This document shows, in pieces, positions 1-8,231 of a stretch of DNA of 64,000 nucleotides. Every line of letters starts with the position of its first letter. Position 1 is the first letter of the stretch. The position numbers were made by a program, and so were the translations under genes. Under the pieces are notes generated by a model, which saw nothing but the letters and a program-made list of their open reading frames with translations, made no database searches and had not been told where the DNA came from. Source of the stretch: Vibrionaceae bacterium (GTDB lineage: Bacteria; Pseudomonadota; Gammaproteobacteria; Enterobacterales; Vibrionaceae); NCBI GenBank assembly GCA_018222805.1, contig JAAEZQ010000002.1, positions 124,001-188,000 on the forward strand, given 5' to 3'.

Positions 1-453
1 ACTTTCACCAACAGCGAGCGATTTAAGTGGCAAGCCTGTCTCTCCAACAAAGGCATCGTTGGTGTTTACCAACATAGATGCCATCGACAAGAAACCATAG
101 TGGTCTGGATTAAGCCTAATTGTCACCTCGTCAGAAGCCCCGGGAAGTACTAAGCCATTCCCCGATACACCCTGATAAACATTGCTGTCGCTGTTCACTA
201 TCGCTATCAACTCAGCATTACTACCACCTTCAGCTAAGTGCTCTAAGGCAACCGAAGCGCTTTTACCAACTTCAAACAAACGGAAATCACTGTTATGAGT
301 AAGTACCGCCAGTGGAGACATAGGCTGATTTGCGGTTAGGTTCGCCACATTTACCGTATATCGGTATGACGTCACTTTGTCGTTGTCATCATCATGAAGA
401 CAACCTGCAAGTAAAGCGACTGGTGCCGCCAATAGTAAGATTCTGTATTTCAT
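1..453 (-). CDS. Spondin-domain lipoprotein, C-terminus cut by window edge
   Basis: Open reading frame running off the left edge, 151 codons visible. The ATG at 453 follows a strong GGGGG ribosome site that overlaps the stop of the upstream gene (9 bases between stop and start), so the two genes form one operon. The N-terminus is a lipoprotein signal (MKYRILLLAAPVALLAGC, lipobox LAGC at about residues 15-18) followed by an acidic stretch (HDDDND). The rest is colinear with the neighbouring spondin-domain protein (FEVGKSAS matching FKVGETAT; NTNDAFVG matching PTNDGFVG), so a Spondin_N fold is likely. Probably an outer-membrane-anchored surface protein; substrate unknown. Confidence 0.8.
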   Translation of the reverse strand, partial: MKYRILLLAAPVALLAGCLHDDDNDKVTSYRYTVNVANLTANQPMSPLAVLTHNSDFRLFEVGKSASVALEHLAEGGSNAELIAIVNSDSNVYQGVSGNGLVLPGASDEVTIRLNPDHYGFLSMASMLVNTNDAFVGETGLPLKSLAVGES

Positions 454-462
454 ACGTCCCCC

Positions 463-1146
463 TTACTTCACTACGATGGTGATAGTAGCAACGGGGTTTA
501 ACCAACGGTGACTGCTACTGTCTAGGTCACTGATACCACCAAGCGAATCACTGTCACCCAAATTCCCCGGATGTACATGAACTTTGTCATTTGAGACCGC
601 AGCTTCAACACCCGCCCCTCCACTTCCGAAAGTAATAAAAGGTGGGTTGGGTATGCTTGCCGCTAACTCGTCATTGGCTTCGGTACCTGCATCGTAACTG
701 TTCAATGTTGCTTTATAAATGCCCGCGGCAGTAGGGATTTTCCAACTGTCTAAACCAACAAACCCATCATTGGTTGGCAACAGCATTGCACTGAGAGAAA
801 GGTAATCGTGATCACCACTGTCGAAGGTAAACATGGTCGCACTGCCCGGATTAAGGAAGCCACCTGCGGGATTTTCTACTACAGTGCCCCCAGCGTTACC
901 AATCACACTTGATAAACCTGAAATGTCACCTTGTTCAGCCATCGCTTCTAACTCAGGCGTCGCGGTTTCACCCACTTTGAACATATGCAGATCGGAGCCA
1001 TGTGCAGCCACGATTAGCGGCGTAAAATAGATGCCTTTGGTAGCATTGGTGATGGTAATTTCTAATTCTGCCGCGCTCACCGATGCAGCACCAAACGTCA
1101 GAGCAACAGAAGCCATGGCGAGACCAAGTTGGGTACGTTTTTTCAT
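463..1146 (-). CDS. Spondin_N domain secreted protein
   Basis: Protein of 227 aa starting at MKKRTQLGL. An in-frame ATG-like extension to 1194 exists, but the start at 1146 has a well placed AAAGGA and begins a classical signal peptide (KKR, hydrophobic core, cleavage near VSAAE at about residue 25). The mature part resembles bacterial Spondin_N proteins: an N-terminal beta strand ELEITITNATKG, a central HMFKVGETATPELEAMAEQG and a late NDGFVGLDSWKIP. In spondins this fold is C2-like and binds metal; bacterial roles are not defined. Operonic with the downstream spondin lipoprotein and divergent from a LysR regulator. Confidence 0.75.
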   Translation of the reverse strand: MKKRTQLGLAMASVALTFGAASVSAAELEITITNATKGIYFTPLIVAAHGSDLHMFKVGETATPELEAMAEQGDISGLSSVIGNAGGTVVENPAGGFLNPGSATMFTFDSGDHDYLSLSAMLLPTNDGFVGLDSWKIPTAAGIYKATLNSYDAGTEANDELAASIPNPPFITFGSGGAGVEAAVSNDKVHVHPGNLGDSDSLGGISDLDSSSHRWLNPVATITIVVK

Positions 1147-1494
1147 TGTGAGTCCATCCTTTAATAAGAGTGATACCCAAGCCAGTGAACACATCGTCTT
1201 CTGACTTCTTGGGTAAGATTACTATCGAACGTCTTCCGTTCTTGTCTCTAAGCATGGCAAGTGGATCTATCGACAATTTCATCAAACTCTCATAAAATTC
1301 TCACAACTTCTGGTTTTGATCCTGACACGAAGAAATGGCGATTTTCTAGTCCGCTGATAGCGCTCTTTTCACTGAATAACGCTGTCTAAAAATGTCTTTC
1401 TGACAAAAATATCGTGAAAGCGGGACTGACACACTTGAACCAATACCAGTCCTACCAGAAAATACCAGCATCACGCAGCACAGAACCGAAACAT
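1147..1494. other. Divergent intergenic region, spondin gene / lysR
   Basis: 348 bases between the divergent spondin and LysR genes, expected to hold both promoters. No clear -35/-10 pair could be assigned. Just before the lysR start there are three direct copies of TACCAG (1444-1449, 1453-1458, 1463-1468) at roughly helical spacing, a possible regulator-binding array. Confidence 0.4.
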
Positions 1495-2424
1495 ATGGTT
1501 AATCCAAAACTTATCGCCCTACTTCCGGATCTCGCCTCATTTATCCTGGTGGTGAACGAAGGCAGTTTTACCGCCGCAGCTAAAAAGCTTGGGGTCACCC
1601 CTTCAGCCTTGAGTAAATTGATCACACGATTAGAACATGCGCTTTCCGTGAAGTTATTTGAACGTACCACACGTAAGCTGCTCATCACTCAAGCAGGCCA
1701 GAAGGTCTATGACCAGAGCATCGCTATGGTCAATGCCGCCCAACAAGCGGTGGAACTGTCCGCTGAAGATCATACAGAACCAACCGGTGCACTAACGGTT
1801 GCAGCGCCAGAAGCGTTTTTGAACTCGGTTCTTCAGCCTTTTGTGTTGCCTTTTTTACAGCGTTATCCAGAGATTCAGCTCAAACTTCGAGCGGCTGATG
1901 GTGAAATTGACTTGTTCCGTGAAGGTATCGATGTGGCCTTTAAGCTGACCGATAAACCCGATGAGAATCTGGTATTGAAAGAAATCAGTAAGACCAACCT
2001 TGTGCTTTGCGCATCACCAGACTATCTGGCAGCTCACGGCATGCCAGAACATCCTACTCAGTTGGAGAAACACGACTGTATTTACCTTGCAGAAAATGAC
2101 AAAGACAACATTTGGTCCTTCTTTAAAGAAGAAGCCTTTCACTCGATTGCCGTCAGTGGTCGTTATGCCGTTAACCACTCACAAATGCGTTTAAATGGCG
2201 TTAAAGCGGGGTTAGGTATCGGAATATTCCACGATTTTGTGATTAAAGAGGCGCTGGAGCGTGGAGATGTGGTCGAAGTGCTTTCTGATTGGATGATCAA
2301 AAGTAACTACCATGGTGCTATTGCTATGCAGTACCCCCAAACCAAATACATGCCTGCGCGCTTGCGAGTATTTATCGATTTTGTTAACGATCATTTGGTA
2401 TCTAAGGAACCTAGCCGCATTTAA
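1495..2424 (+). CDS. LysR-family transcriptional regulator
   Basis: 309 aa from the ATG at 1495; a GTG at 1414 in the same frame would add 27 residues that do not look like LysR sequence. Residues about 10-65 form the LysR winged helix-turn-helix (FILVVNEGSFTAAAKKLGVTP, then SALSKLITRLEH and LFERTT). The rest is the periplasmic-binding-protein-like effector domain (QRYPEIQLKLR, GIDVAFKLTD). The closest general type is the CrgA/DsdC-like group that regulates divergent neighbours, so the spondin operon is a candidate target. Effector unknown. The ribosome site is weak. Confidence 0.85.
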   Translation: MVNPKLIALLPDLASFILVVNEGSFTAAAKKLGVTPSALSKLITRLEHALSVKLFERTTRKLLITQAGQKVYDQSIAMVNAAQQAVELSAEDHTEPTGALTVAAPEAFLNSVLQPFVLPFLQRYPEIQLKLRAADGEIDLFREGIDVAFKLTDKPDENLVLKEISKTNLVLCASPDYLAAHGMPEHPTQLEKHDCIYLAENDKDNIWSFFKEEAFHSIAVSGRYAVNHSQMRLNGVKAGLGIGIFHDFVIKEALERGDVVEVLSDWMIKSNYHGAIAMQYPQTKYMPARLRVFIDFVNDHLVSKEPSRI

Positions 2425-2439
2425 GTCGCTAGGTTTGCT

Positions 2440-2500
2440 CGGGCTCGTTTTAAAGGTGGATGACGTTGGTTAGCGAGCCCGGCTTATGTTGTTCTTTTTG
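2440..2500 (+). terminator. Possible terminator after lysR
   Basis: Perfect 8-bp inverted repeat CGGGCTCG (2440-2447) / CGAGCCCG (2474-2481) with a 26-base loop, followed by GTTGTTCTTTTT. It lies between the convergent lysR and fliJ genes. The long loop makes it a weak candidate. Confidence 0.4.
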
Positions 2501-2557
2501 ATGCCCAGCGTTATCGTGTGAGCGCTTCTCGTGGGAATGGCATTAATATCATCCAGA

Positions 2558-2998
2558 TCAGAATAACTTTGTCTGACAACGGCTATTCACTATTTCTTCT
2601 ATTGCATGTTCTTCAAGCTTCTGCTTTTGATATCTCTGCTCTGAATGCCAGTTTTCAAGCACTTTCTCCAAGCCCTTTACTTTCATCTGCTTGTACTCAA
2701 TCTGTCTCTGTAGCGATGTACACTGAGCCTGCATAACCGCCTGTTCATTCTCTTGATGGACAATAATTTTCTGTAACATCTGGTCGACGCGATTTAAGTT
2801 CATCAAAGCTTCACTGTTCAGGCTTGGAGCATTACGAACCGAACTTCCTGTAAGACTTCTCAGCTGGGTAAGTTGATCCAACTTGCTCTTTGTCAGTGTA
2901 TGTTGCTGACGCATAGACTCTAATTGTTGAGACATAAGATCACGATTTTTTTCTTGTATCTTCTGAAACTGTCCGACAGCACGTAACTTTGCTTCCAT
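2558..2998 (-). CDS. fliJ: Lateral flagellar export protein FliJ
   Basis: 146 aa, almost wholly helical with many Q, E, K and L residues (FQKIQEKNRDLMSQQLESMRQQ), as in FliJ, the coiled-coil stalk that inserts into the FliI hexamer and recycles export chaperones. Recognition rests on size, coiled-coil character and position: it is the last gene of a fliEFGHIJ run and starts 34 bases after the fliI stop. This family is too diverged for motif-level proof. It acts at the cytoplasmic face of the lateral flagellar type III export gate. Confidence 0.8.
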   Translation of the reverse strand: MEAKLRAVGQFQKIQEKNRDLMSQQLESMRQQHTLTKSKLDQLTQLRSLTGSSVRNAPSLNSEALMNLNRVDQMLQKIIVHQENEQAVMQAQCTSLQRQIEYKQMKVKGLEKVLENWHSEQRYQKQKLEEHAIEEIVNSRCQTKLF

Positions 2999-3032
2999 TG
3001 CCTTTATCCACTATAGGGTTATAGAAATTATG

Positions 3033-4373
3033 TTATTGAAACAGCTGCGCCAGTTCAGTCAGACTCAACTTATAATCCACCGCCGTATCAGCAGATTGCT
3101 GAAGGTATGTTTTAAGCTGAGGGTATAGGGCAACAGCACGATCGAGCTCAGGATCTTGTCCGGGTTGATATCCACCAAGTGGCAAAAGATCTTTCACCTG
3201 CAGATAGTTTGAGTACATCTGACGGAAATTCTGCGCAATCATTAGATGCGAGGATTGTGTACATGCCGTCATGCAACGGCTTACTGAGGCGTTAATATCT
3301 ATAGCAGGGTAATGACCTTGTTCAGCCAACTTTCTACTCAAAACAACATGCCCATCTAGAATAGCACGTGCTGAATCGACAACCGGGTCTTGCTGGTCAT
3401 CACCAGCGGCAAGAACGGTGTAGATAGCGGTCAGACTGCCGTCATGGTTTTCGCCATTTCCTGAACGTTCTAAAAGCTGAGGTAAGATATTGAAAACTGA
3501 AGGTGGATACCCCCTGGAGATCGGTGGTTCGCCTAATGAAAGCGCGATCTCTCTTTGTGCCATAGCGTAACGAGTTAATGAGTCCATAAGCAGCAGAACA
3601 TCATTTCCTTTATCACGAAAGTATTCCGCAACTCGGTGACAAAGCAGTGTCGCTCTCAGTCGCATTAAAGGCGACTCATCTGCAGGAGCAGCGATGATAA
3701 TAGCCTTATGGCGTGTTTCAGGCGTCAGGTTACGTTCAACAAACTCTCTGACTTCCCGCCCCCGCTCGCCTATCAGACCCACAACGATCACATCGGCTTC
3801 AGTATTCTGAGTGATCATCCCCATCAGAACACTTTTACCTACACCACTGCCCGCCATCAGTCCGATACGCTGTCCTTTGCCGATAGTAAGCAGTCCGTTT
3901 ATCGCACGAACTCCCACATCCAAAGGCGTATCAACCGGACGACGCTTAAGTGGGTTTATCGGCTTAGGGTGCAGTGAAACACGCTCACCAACCTGGAGTT
4001 GAGGCCCATCATCCAGTGGTTCGCCCAATCCGTTGACAACACGTCCCAGCCAATGTTCACTTAGCTGGATAGTACTATCACCATCCAACGGTATCACTTT
4101 CGCTCCGGCAAACAGGCCACCTAAGCGGCTAATAGGAATCAGATAGGCAACCGAATGATCAAAACCGACCACCTGAGCTTCTATCATTTCTCCCTCGGCT
4201 GTTTCCACTAAACAGCGTTGCTCAATCTTGAACTTGCATCCGACAGCTTGAAGCATAAAGCCGCTGACTTTTACTAAGCGCCCAGTCACTCGGGCGACCG
4301 GAATGGCGTCGAGCGATGCTAACGCGCCATTCATCCGCTCTGACAACATGTCATTCTCAAATGCGCTATTCAT
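3033..4373 (-). CDS. fliI: Lateral flagellum-specific ATPase FliI
   Basis: 446 aa, F1-beta-like export ATPase. Visible motifs: Walker A AGSGVGKSVL (about residues 174-182), GLIGERGREVREF after it, Walker B LLLMDSLTRYAMAQREIAL and the PPSVFN / GSLTAIYTVL region shared with FliI and type III secretion ATPases. It energises substrate unfolding and export with FliH and FliJ. The ATG at 4373 is preferred; a GTG at 4379 is possible. The start overlaps the end of fliH by a few bases, indicating translational coupling. Distinct from a polar FliI, which would be encoded elsewhere. Confidence 0.95.
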   Translation of the reverse strand: MNSAFENDMLSERMNGALASLDAIPVARVTGRLVKVSGFMLQAVGCKFKIEQRCLVETAEGEMIEAQVVGFDHSVAYLIPISRLGGLFAGAKVIPLDGDSTIQLSEHWLGRVVNGLGEPLDDGPQLQVGERVSLHPKPINPLKRRPVDTPLDVGVRAINGLLTIGKGQRIGLMAGSGVGKSVLMGMITQNTEADVIVVGLIGERGREVREFVERNLTPETRHKAIIIAAPADESPLMRLRATLLCHRVAEYFRDKGNDVLLLMDSLTRYAMAQREIALSLGEPPISRGYPPSVFNILPQLLERSGNGENHDGSLTAIYTVLAAGDDQQDPVVDSARAILDGHVVLSRKLAEQGHYPAIDINASVSRCMTACTQSSHLMIAQNFRQMYSNYLQVKDLLPLGGYQPGQDPELDRAVALYPQLKTYLQQSADTAVDYKLSLTELAQLFQ

Positions 4374-5118
4374 CAACACTTTCAGCTCTAAAAGGTGTCA
4401 CTTCATCCAGAAGGTGTTCTTTAACATTATCCATACACACTTCTAGGCGAGAATCACAACTGGCATCCGCTTCGGCTTCTTCCGTTACCACGTGGCAACC
4501 TCCGACTGACAGTTCTGGATTAGCGATAAGCTTCCATTCTTTCGGTAAATCAGAATTAACTTGGGTTATACGCTCAAGATCCTGCGGATTAAGGTGCACG
4601 ACGACTTTTTCTGACTTACCAGGCATTGCCTCGAGTATTTCGTCAACCAGAGACAGAATTTGCTGTGGCCTGAGCGTCAGTTCAGCTCGAATCACCTGCT
4701 GAGCTACTTTTTGCACCAGTTCGCAAATGATGTGTCGCTGCTGCTGTTCACGCTCATCTTGCCAATTTGAAAGCGCCTGATAGAGTTGATGGACGGGCTG
4801 TGCCGCCTCAATAAATGACTGCTTGCCTGACTGCTCCCCAGAAACAAAGCCCTTTTGGAACCCTTCTTTCTGGCCTTCCATGACTCCCTGCTGCTTACCT
4901 TGCTCTAGTCCCTGACGAAATCCTTCTTGATGCCCTTGGTCGAGTCCTTGCTGGAAGCCTGCTTCTAACTGCTGTTGTAGATCGACTTGCGCATCCTGCC
5001 AGGAATCGTCCGTATGCATTTCGCTCTCTTTACGAACAGGCTGAGCCAGAGGAGGAAATCGATGAACACGATACCCAGACGCAGGCACCTTGAGTAAATT
5101 CGATTTTGTAGCCGACAT
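4366..5118 (-). CDS. fliH: Lateral flagellar export regulator FliH
   Basis: 250 aa. FliH dimerises, binds FliI and docks it at FliN and the export gate. Residues about 50-100 show the family's hallmark glycine ladder (AGFQQGLDQGHQEGFRQGLEQ and onward, GxxxG every four residues), and the C-terminal half has the V-ATPase E-subunit-like domain (VVVHLNPQDLERI). The ladder is Q-rich and almost uninterrupted for about 15 steps. Sits three bases downstream of fliG. Confidence 0.92.
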   Translation of the reverse strand: MSATKSNLLKVPASGYRVHRFPPLAQPVRKESEMHTDDSWQDAQVDLQQQLEAGFQQGLDQGHQEGFRQGLEQGKQQGVMEGQKEGFQKGFVSGEQSGKQSFIEAAQPVHQLYQALSNWQDEREQQQRHIICELVQKVAQQVIRAELTLRPQQILSLVDEILEAMPGKSEKVVVHLNPQDLERITQVNSDLPKEWKLIANPELSVGGCHVVTEEAEADASCDSRLEVCMDNVKEHLLDEVTPFRAESVDE

Positions 5119-5121
5119 AGT

Positions 5122-6144
5122 TTACTCCACGGTTGGCTCTTCATAGAGCAGCAACTCAATTTCACCGGAATCATGCAGCTCGCGAACCATTTGCATAATT
5201 TCTTGACGCGCACTTTCCACGCGACTGATCGGCACGGCTCCACGAACTTGCATGTCATCTTCAAGCGCTTTAGCCATACGCTGTGGCATGGAAGCTTTTA
5301 TCGCCTGCTGAATCGTAATTTCCGCGCCTTTCAAAGCCACACTCCACAGGTCGACCGGTATTAACTGCACCAGTTTGTCCATCGTGTCTTCTCGCTGACG
5401 CGCCAATACCATGAAATCAAACATGTTTTGTTCAACCCTACCAACCATTTCTTCATCGTGCAGTTTAAGCATTTCAATGAGTGAACCTCGGTCGCCCTCG
5501 AATCGGTTAATGATATTTGCCACCTGCTTCACGCCTGAGAGTGGTGCACCCTGAGCTATCGACACCTGCTCAATGCAACGTTCGATGAGGTCATTGAGAT
5601 CACTGACGATCTGGTGGTCAATATCTTGTAGAGATGCTATGCGGTATAGCAGTTCGTCATGGCAATCTTCTGGTAAGTATTTAAGCACTAAAGAAGAGCT
5701 TTCTGCTGGTAAATACGCCAGAAAGATTGCCTGCATTTCCGGATGCTCACTCGCGATGAATCGCGCCAATATTTCAGAATCCACCCACTGCAGACGTTGC
5801 ATATTATTTTGGATTTCATCGCCGTAAATATTATTCAGCAGTCCTTTCGCCAGATCGTTACCGAGCGCTTTACGCAAGGTATTTGACAAATACTCTTTAG
5901 ACGCCCCGCGAATACCACTGTGCTGACGGAAGTCTTCAAAGAAACTTTGAATAACACTGTAAGCGCTGTCACTTTTTATTCCGCTCAGACGCGCCATGGC
6001 TTTCGTCACTCTTTGAGTCTCGTCACGGCTGAAATGACGCAGTACTTTCGCTGCGGCATCTTCACCCATACCAAGTAACACAAGTGCCGTTTGTTCAACA
6101 TTATTAAGCGTTGCTTGCGGCTGCGCTAGCTGTTCTGTATTCAT
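5122..6144 (-). CDS. fliG: Lateral flagellar motor switch protein FliG
   Basis: 340 aa, the usual family length. FliG forms the rotor ring that contacts the stator (here LafT) and couples FliF to FliM/FliN. N-terminal FliF-binding domain (EQTALVLLGMGEDAAAKVLRHF), middle-domain EHP motif as EHPE at 133-136 in place of the common EHPQ, and the C-terminal torque helix region (LDKLVQLIP-like segment, then VALKGAE). The first 41 bases overlap the end of fliF. Confidence 0.95.
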   Translation of the reverse strand: MNTEQLAQPQATLNNVEQTALVLLGMGEDAAAKVLRHFSRDETQRVTKAMARLSGIKSDSAYSVIQSFFEDFRQHSGIRGASKEYLSNTLRKALGNDLAKGLLNNIYGDEIQNNMQRLQWVDSEILARFIASEHPEMQAIFLAYLPAESSSLVLKYLPEDCHDELLYRIASLQDIDHQIVSDLNDLIERCIEQVSIAQGAPLSGVKQVANIINRFEGDRGSLIEMLKLHDEEMVGRVEQNMFDFMVLARQREDTMDKLVQLIPVDLWSVALKGAEITIQQAIKASMPQRMAKALEDDMQVRGAVPISRVESARQEIMQMVRELHDSGEIELLLYEEPTVE

Positions 6145-7858
6145 TGACGTTTACCCATTGTTTCAATACTTCGGCAACTCGCTCTGGCTCTTCATTCGCG
6201 ATAAGCTGCAGGTGTTTAAGTTGAATTTCCAGAGGTGACCCCGGCGGCGGCAACATATCGTTGCTCACATCAAGACCAGTAGAAGCGGTGATGCCCTTCT
6301 CCATTAAGCGACGGTTGATCATCTCTTCCCGTTCACGTTCCTCACGGGTCTGCATATTGTCATATAGGTGATCATCTTGCTCTTCAGTAGGCTCTACTTC
6401 ACGTGAGGCCATATCAGCACCGGTCACATGCATGATTAATGGACGCAAGACAAAGAAAATCATCGCCAACCCCAACATACCGCCAATCACATAACGCAGA
6501 GGCTGCTGAATGGTAGGGTCCTGCCACCAAGGGATCGTTGGCGGAGCTTCAATACTCAATGGCATAAAGTTGAAGCTCATCATGCTCAATCTATCGCCTC
6601 GCTCAGCAGTGATACCAACCGCGTCCGAGATCATGGTTGAGATCTGTTCTTTCTCACCCGGTAACCAGTTCGTACCATTAGGCGCAGCTGCATCATTTAA
6701 TAGAATAGAAACACTGATTTTTTCGATCTGACCTTGTTGATGCTGAGTACGACGAACACTACTGCCAACCGCGTATTGACGATTTACTTCTGCACGAGCA
6801 TTGGTGTTTTGGCTATCTCCGGTCTCAGCTTCTCCGTTCACTGGCGGCAAGTTGCTTAACGTACCTGGTACGCCTAGCGCGATGTTATCAATAGAGTTGT
6901 TATGAATGGTATGCTCTTTACGAACGACCGGATTACTATCCAGAATTTCCTGAGTTTCTTCAACTCGGCTGAAATCCATATCGGCAGCAACCTGAACTCG
7001 GAAGTTGCTCGGGCCGACAATCGGGGTCAACATATCCGCAGCACGCTGAATGATCTGCTTCTCTACATTTTTCTGGTAATCCAGATATTTAGCGTTTACT
7101 TTACCCGATTCAGAAGAACCGACGTCAGCACTCAACAGACGACCATATTGATCAACCACAGAGACGAATTCCGGTTTCATTGCTGTCACACTACCAACAA
7201 CCAGATTGATCACCGCCTCTACCTGCTCCGGCTTTAAGTCTTCTCCAGGCTTTAGCTCTAACATGATAGATGCAGACGGTGCCTCGGCATTCTGACGCAC
7301 AAACAGAGTCTTAGCTGGAATAGCAAGGTGCACTCGTGCATTTGAAACTGCGTTTAGCGACATGATAGTGCGCACTAACTCACCTTCCAGCCCATGACGA
7401 TAACGCGCCGTTTCCATGAACTGACTGGTACCAAGTGAACTGTCTTCCTGAAGAGAGTCAAAGCCGCTTGGTAGTTTCGCTTTTACGCCCTTTGCGGCGA
7501 GCAGCATACGAATCCGCGCCACTTCCCCTTCAGGAACCAAGACCTGACCACTCTGCTCCTGCAGACGATAACTGATGCCATCGGATTCCAGTACCGATAC
7601 AATTTCGCTGGTATCGAAGCGTTCCTGCTTACTGTATAGAGGACGATAGCTTTGCGAAGCACTCCACAAAGCCACCACAATGATGGCAGCTACAATTGCC
7701 GCCAGTACTGCTGACAAAACTAAATTACGCTGACTACTCGCCCAGAGTTGCTTTACTTTATCTGTAAACTCTCCCGGCACTTTCGGGGAAACTGACCCGT
7801 GGCGTGGATCAGATTTCACGGCCAGATTGCTCATAACATTGGTAGATATATCAGACAT
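6104..7858 (-). CDS. fliF: Lateral flagellar MS-ring protein FliF
   Basis: 584 aa. FliF builds the MS ring in the inner membrane and houses the export gate. Two transmembrane helices are visible at about residues 46-66 and 456-475, bracketing the large periplasmic ring-building region (YSKQERFDTSEIVSVLESDGI; ARVHLAIPAKTLFVRQ). The cytoplasmic C-terminus (LEIQLKHLQLIANEEPERVAEVLKQWV) is the FliG-binding tail. Three bases separate it from fliE; its end overlaps fliG by 41 bases. Confidence 0.96.
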   Translation of the reverse strand: MSDISTNVMSNLAVKSDPRHGSVSPKVPGEFTDKVKQLWASSQRNLVLSAVLAAIVAAIIVVALWSASQSYRPLYSKQERFDTSEIVSVLESDGISYRLQEQSGQVLVPEGEVARIRMLLAAKGVKAKLPSGFDSLQEDSSLGTSQFMETARYRHGLEGELVRTIMSLNAVSNARVHLAIPAKTLFVRQNAEAPSASIMLELKPGEDLKPEQVEAVINLVVGSVTAMKPEFVSVVDQYGRLLSADVGSSESGKVNAKYLDYQKNVEKQIIQRAADMLTPIVGPSNFRVQVAADMDFSRVEETQEILDSNPVVRKEHTIHNNSIDNIALGVPGTLSNLPPVNGEAETGDSQNTNARAEVNRQYAVGSSVRRTQHQQGQIEKISVSILLNDAAAPNGTNWLPGEKEQISTMISDAVGITAERGDRLSMMSFNFMPLSIEAPPTIPWWQDPTIQQPLRYVIGGMLGLAMIFFVLRPLIMHVTGADMASREVEPTEEQDDHLYDNMQTREEREREEMINRRLMEKGITASTGLDVSNDMLPPPGSPLEIQLKHLQLIANEEPERVAEVLKQWVNVNEYRTASAAASNA

Positions 7859-7861
7859 GAA

Positions 7862-8218
7862 TTACACCGGCATTTTCATAACATCTTCAAACGAAGCGAC
7901 CACTTTATTGCGTACCTGCATAAGCGCATTAAACGAGAGACTGGCTTTCTGACTTGCTATCATTGCACCAACCAAGTCATCACTCTGGCCAGTTTCAACA
8001 GCCGTCATTTTCTCACTCGCCACTGACTGATGCTTATTCACTACGTCTAACACATTCGTCATTGCGTTAGAGAAGGACATAGGTTGAGTAACCTTTTGTC
8101 CATCAAGCGGATTAGCCGAAACAACAAACTCTGGTGCCACATGAGCACGCATGGTTTCCATTTTCGACAACATCAATTGTTCAGCGGTCATTAAATTGTT
8201 GAGCGGTTGACTTTCCAT
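7862..8218 (-). CDS. fliE: Lateral flagellar rod/MS-ring junction protein FliE
   Basis: 118 aa from the ATG at 8218, which has a strong GAGGAG seven bases upstream; an in-frame longer reading to 8248 lacks such a site. The C-terminal half carries the FliE signature (FSNAMTNVLDVVNKHQSVASEKMTAVETGQSDDLV, then SLSFNALMQVRNKVVASFEDVMKMPV). It joins the rod to the MS ring and is the first rod protein exported. First of fliEFGHIJ, 13 bases after lafK. Confidence 0.93.
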   Translation of the reverse strand: MESQPLNNLMTAEQLMLSKMETMRAHVAPEFVVSANPLDGQKVTQPMSFSNAMTNVLDVVNKHQSVASEKMTAVETGQSDDLVGAMIASQKASLSFNALMQVRNKVVASFEDVMKMPV

Positions 8219-8231
8219 AATGTCATCTCCT

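Noticed and set aside
968..1285. 105-codon frame over the spondin signal peptide region
   Set aside because: Out-of-frame shadow of the spondin gene and its leader; no ribosome site.
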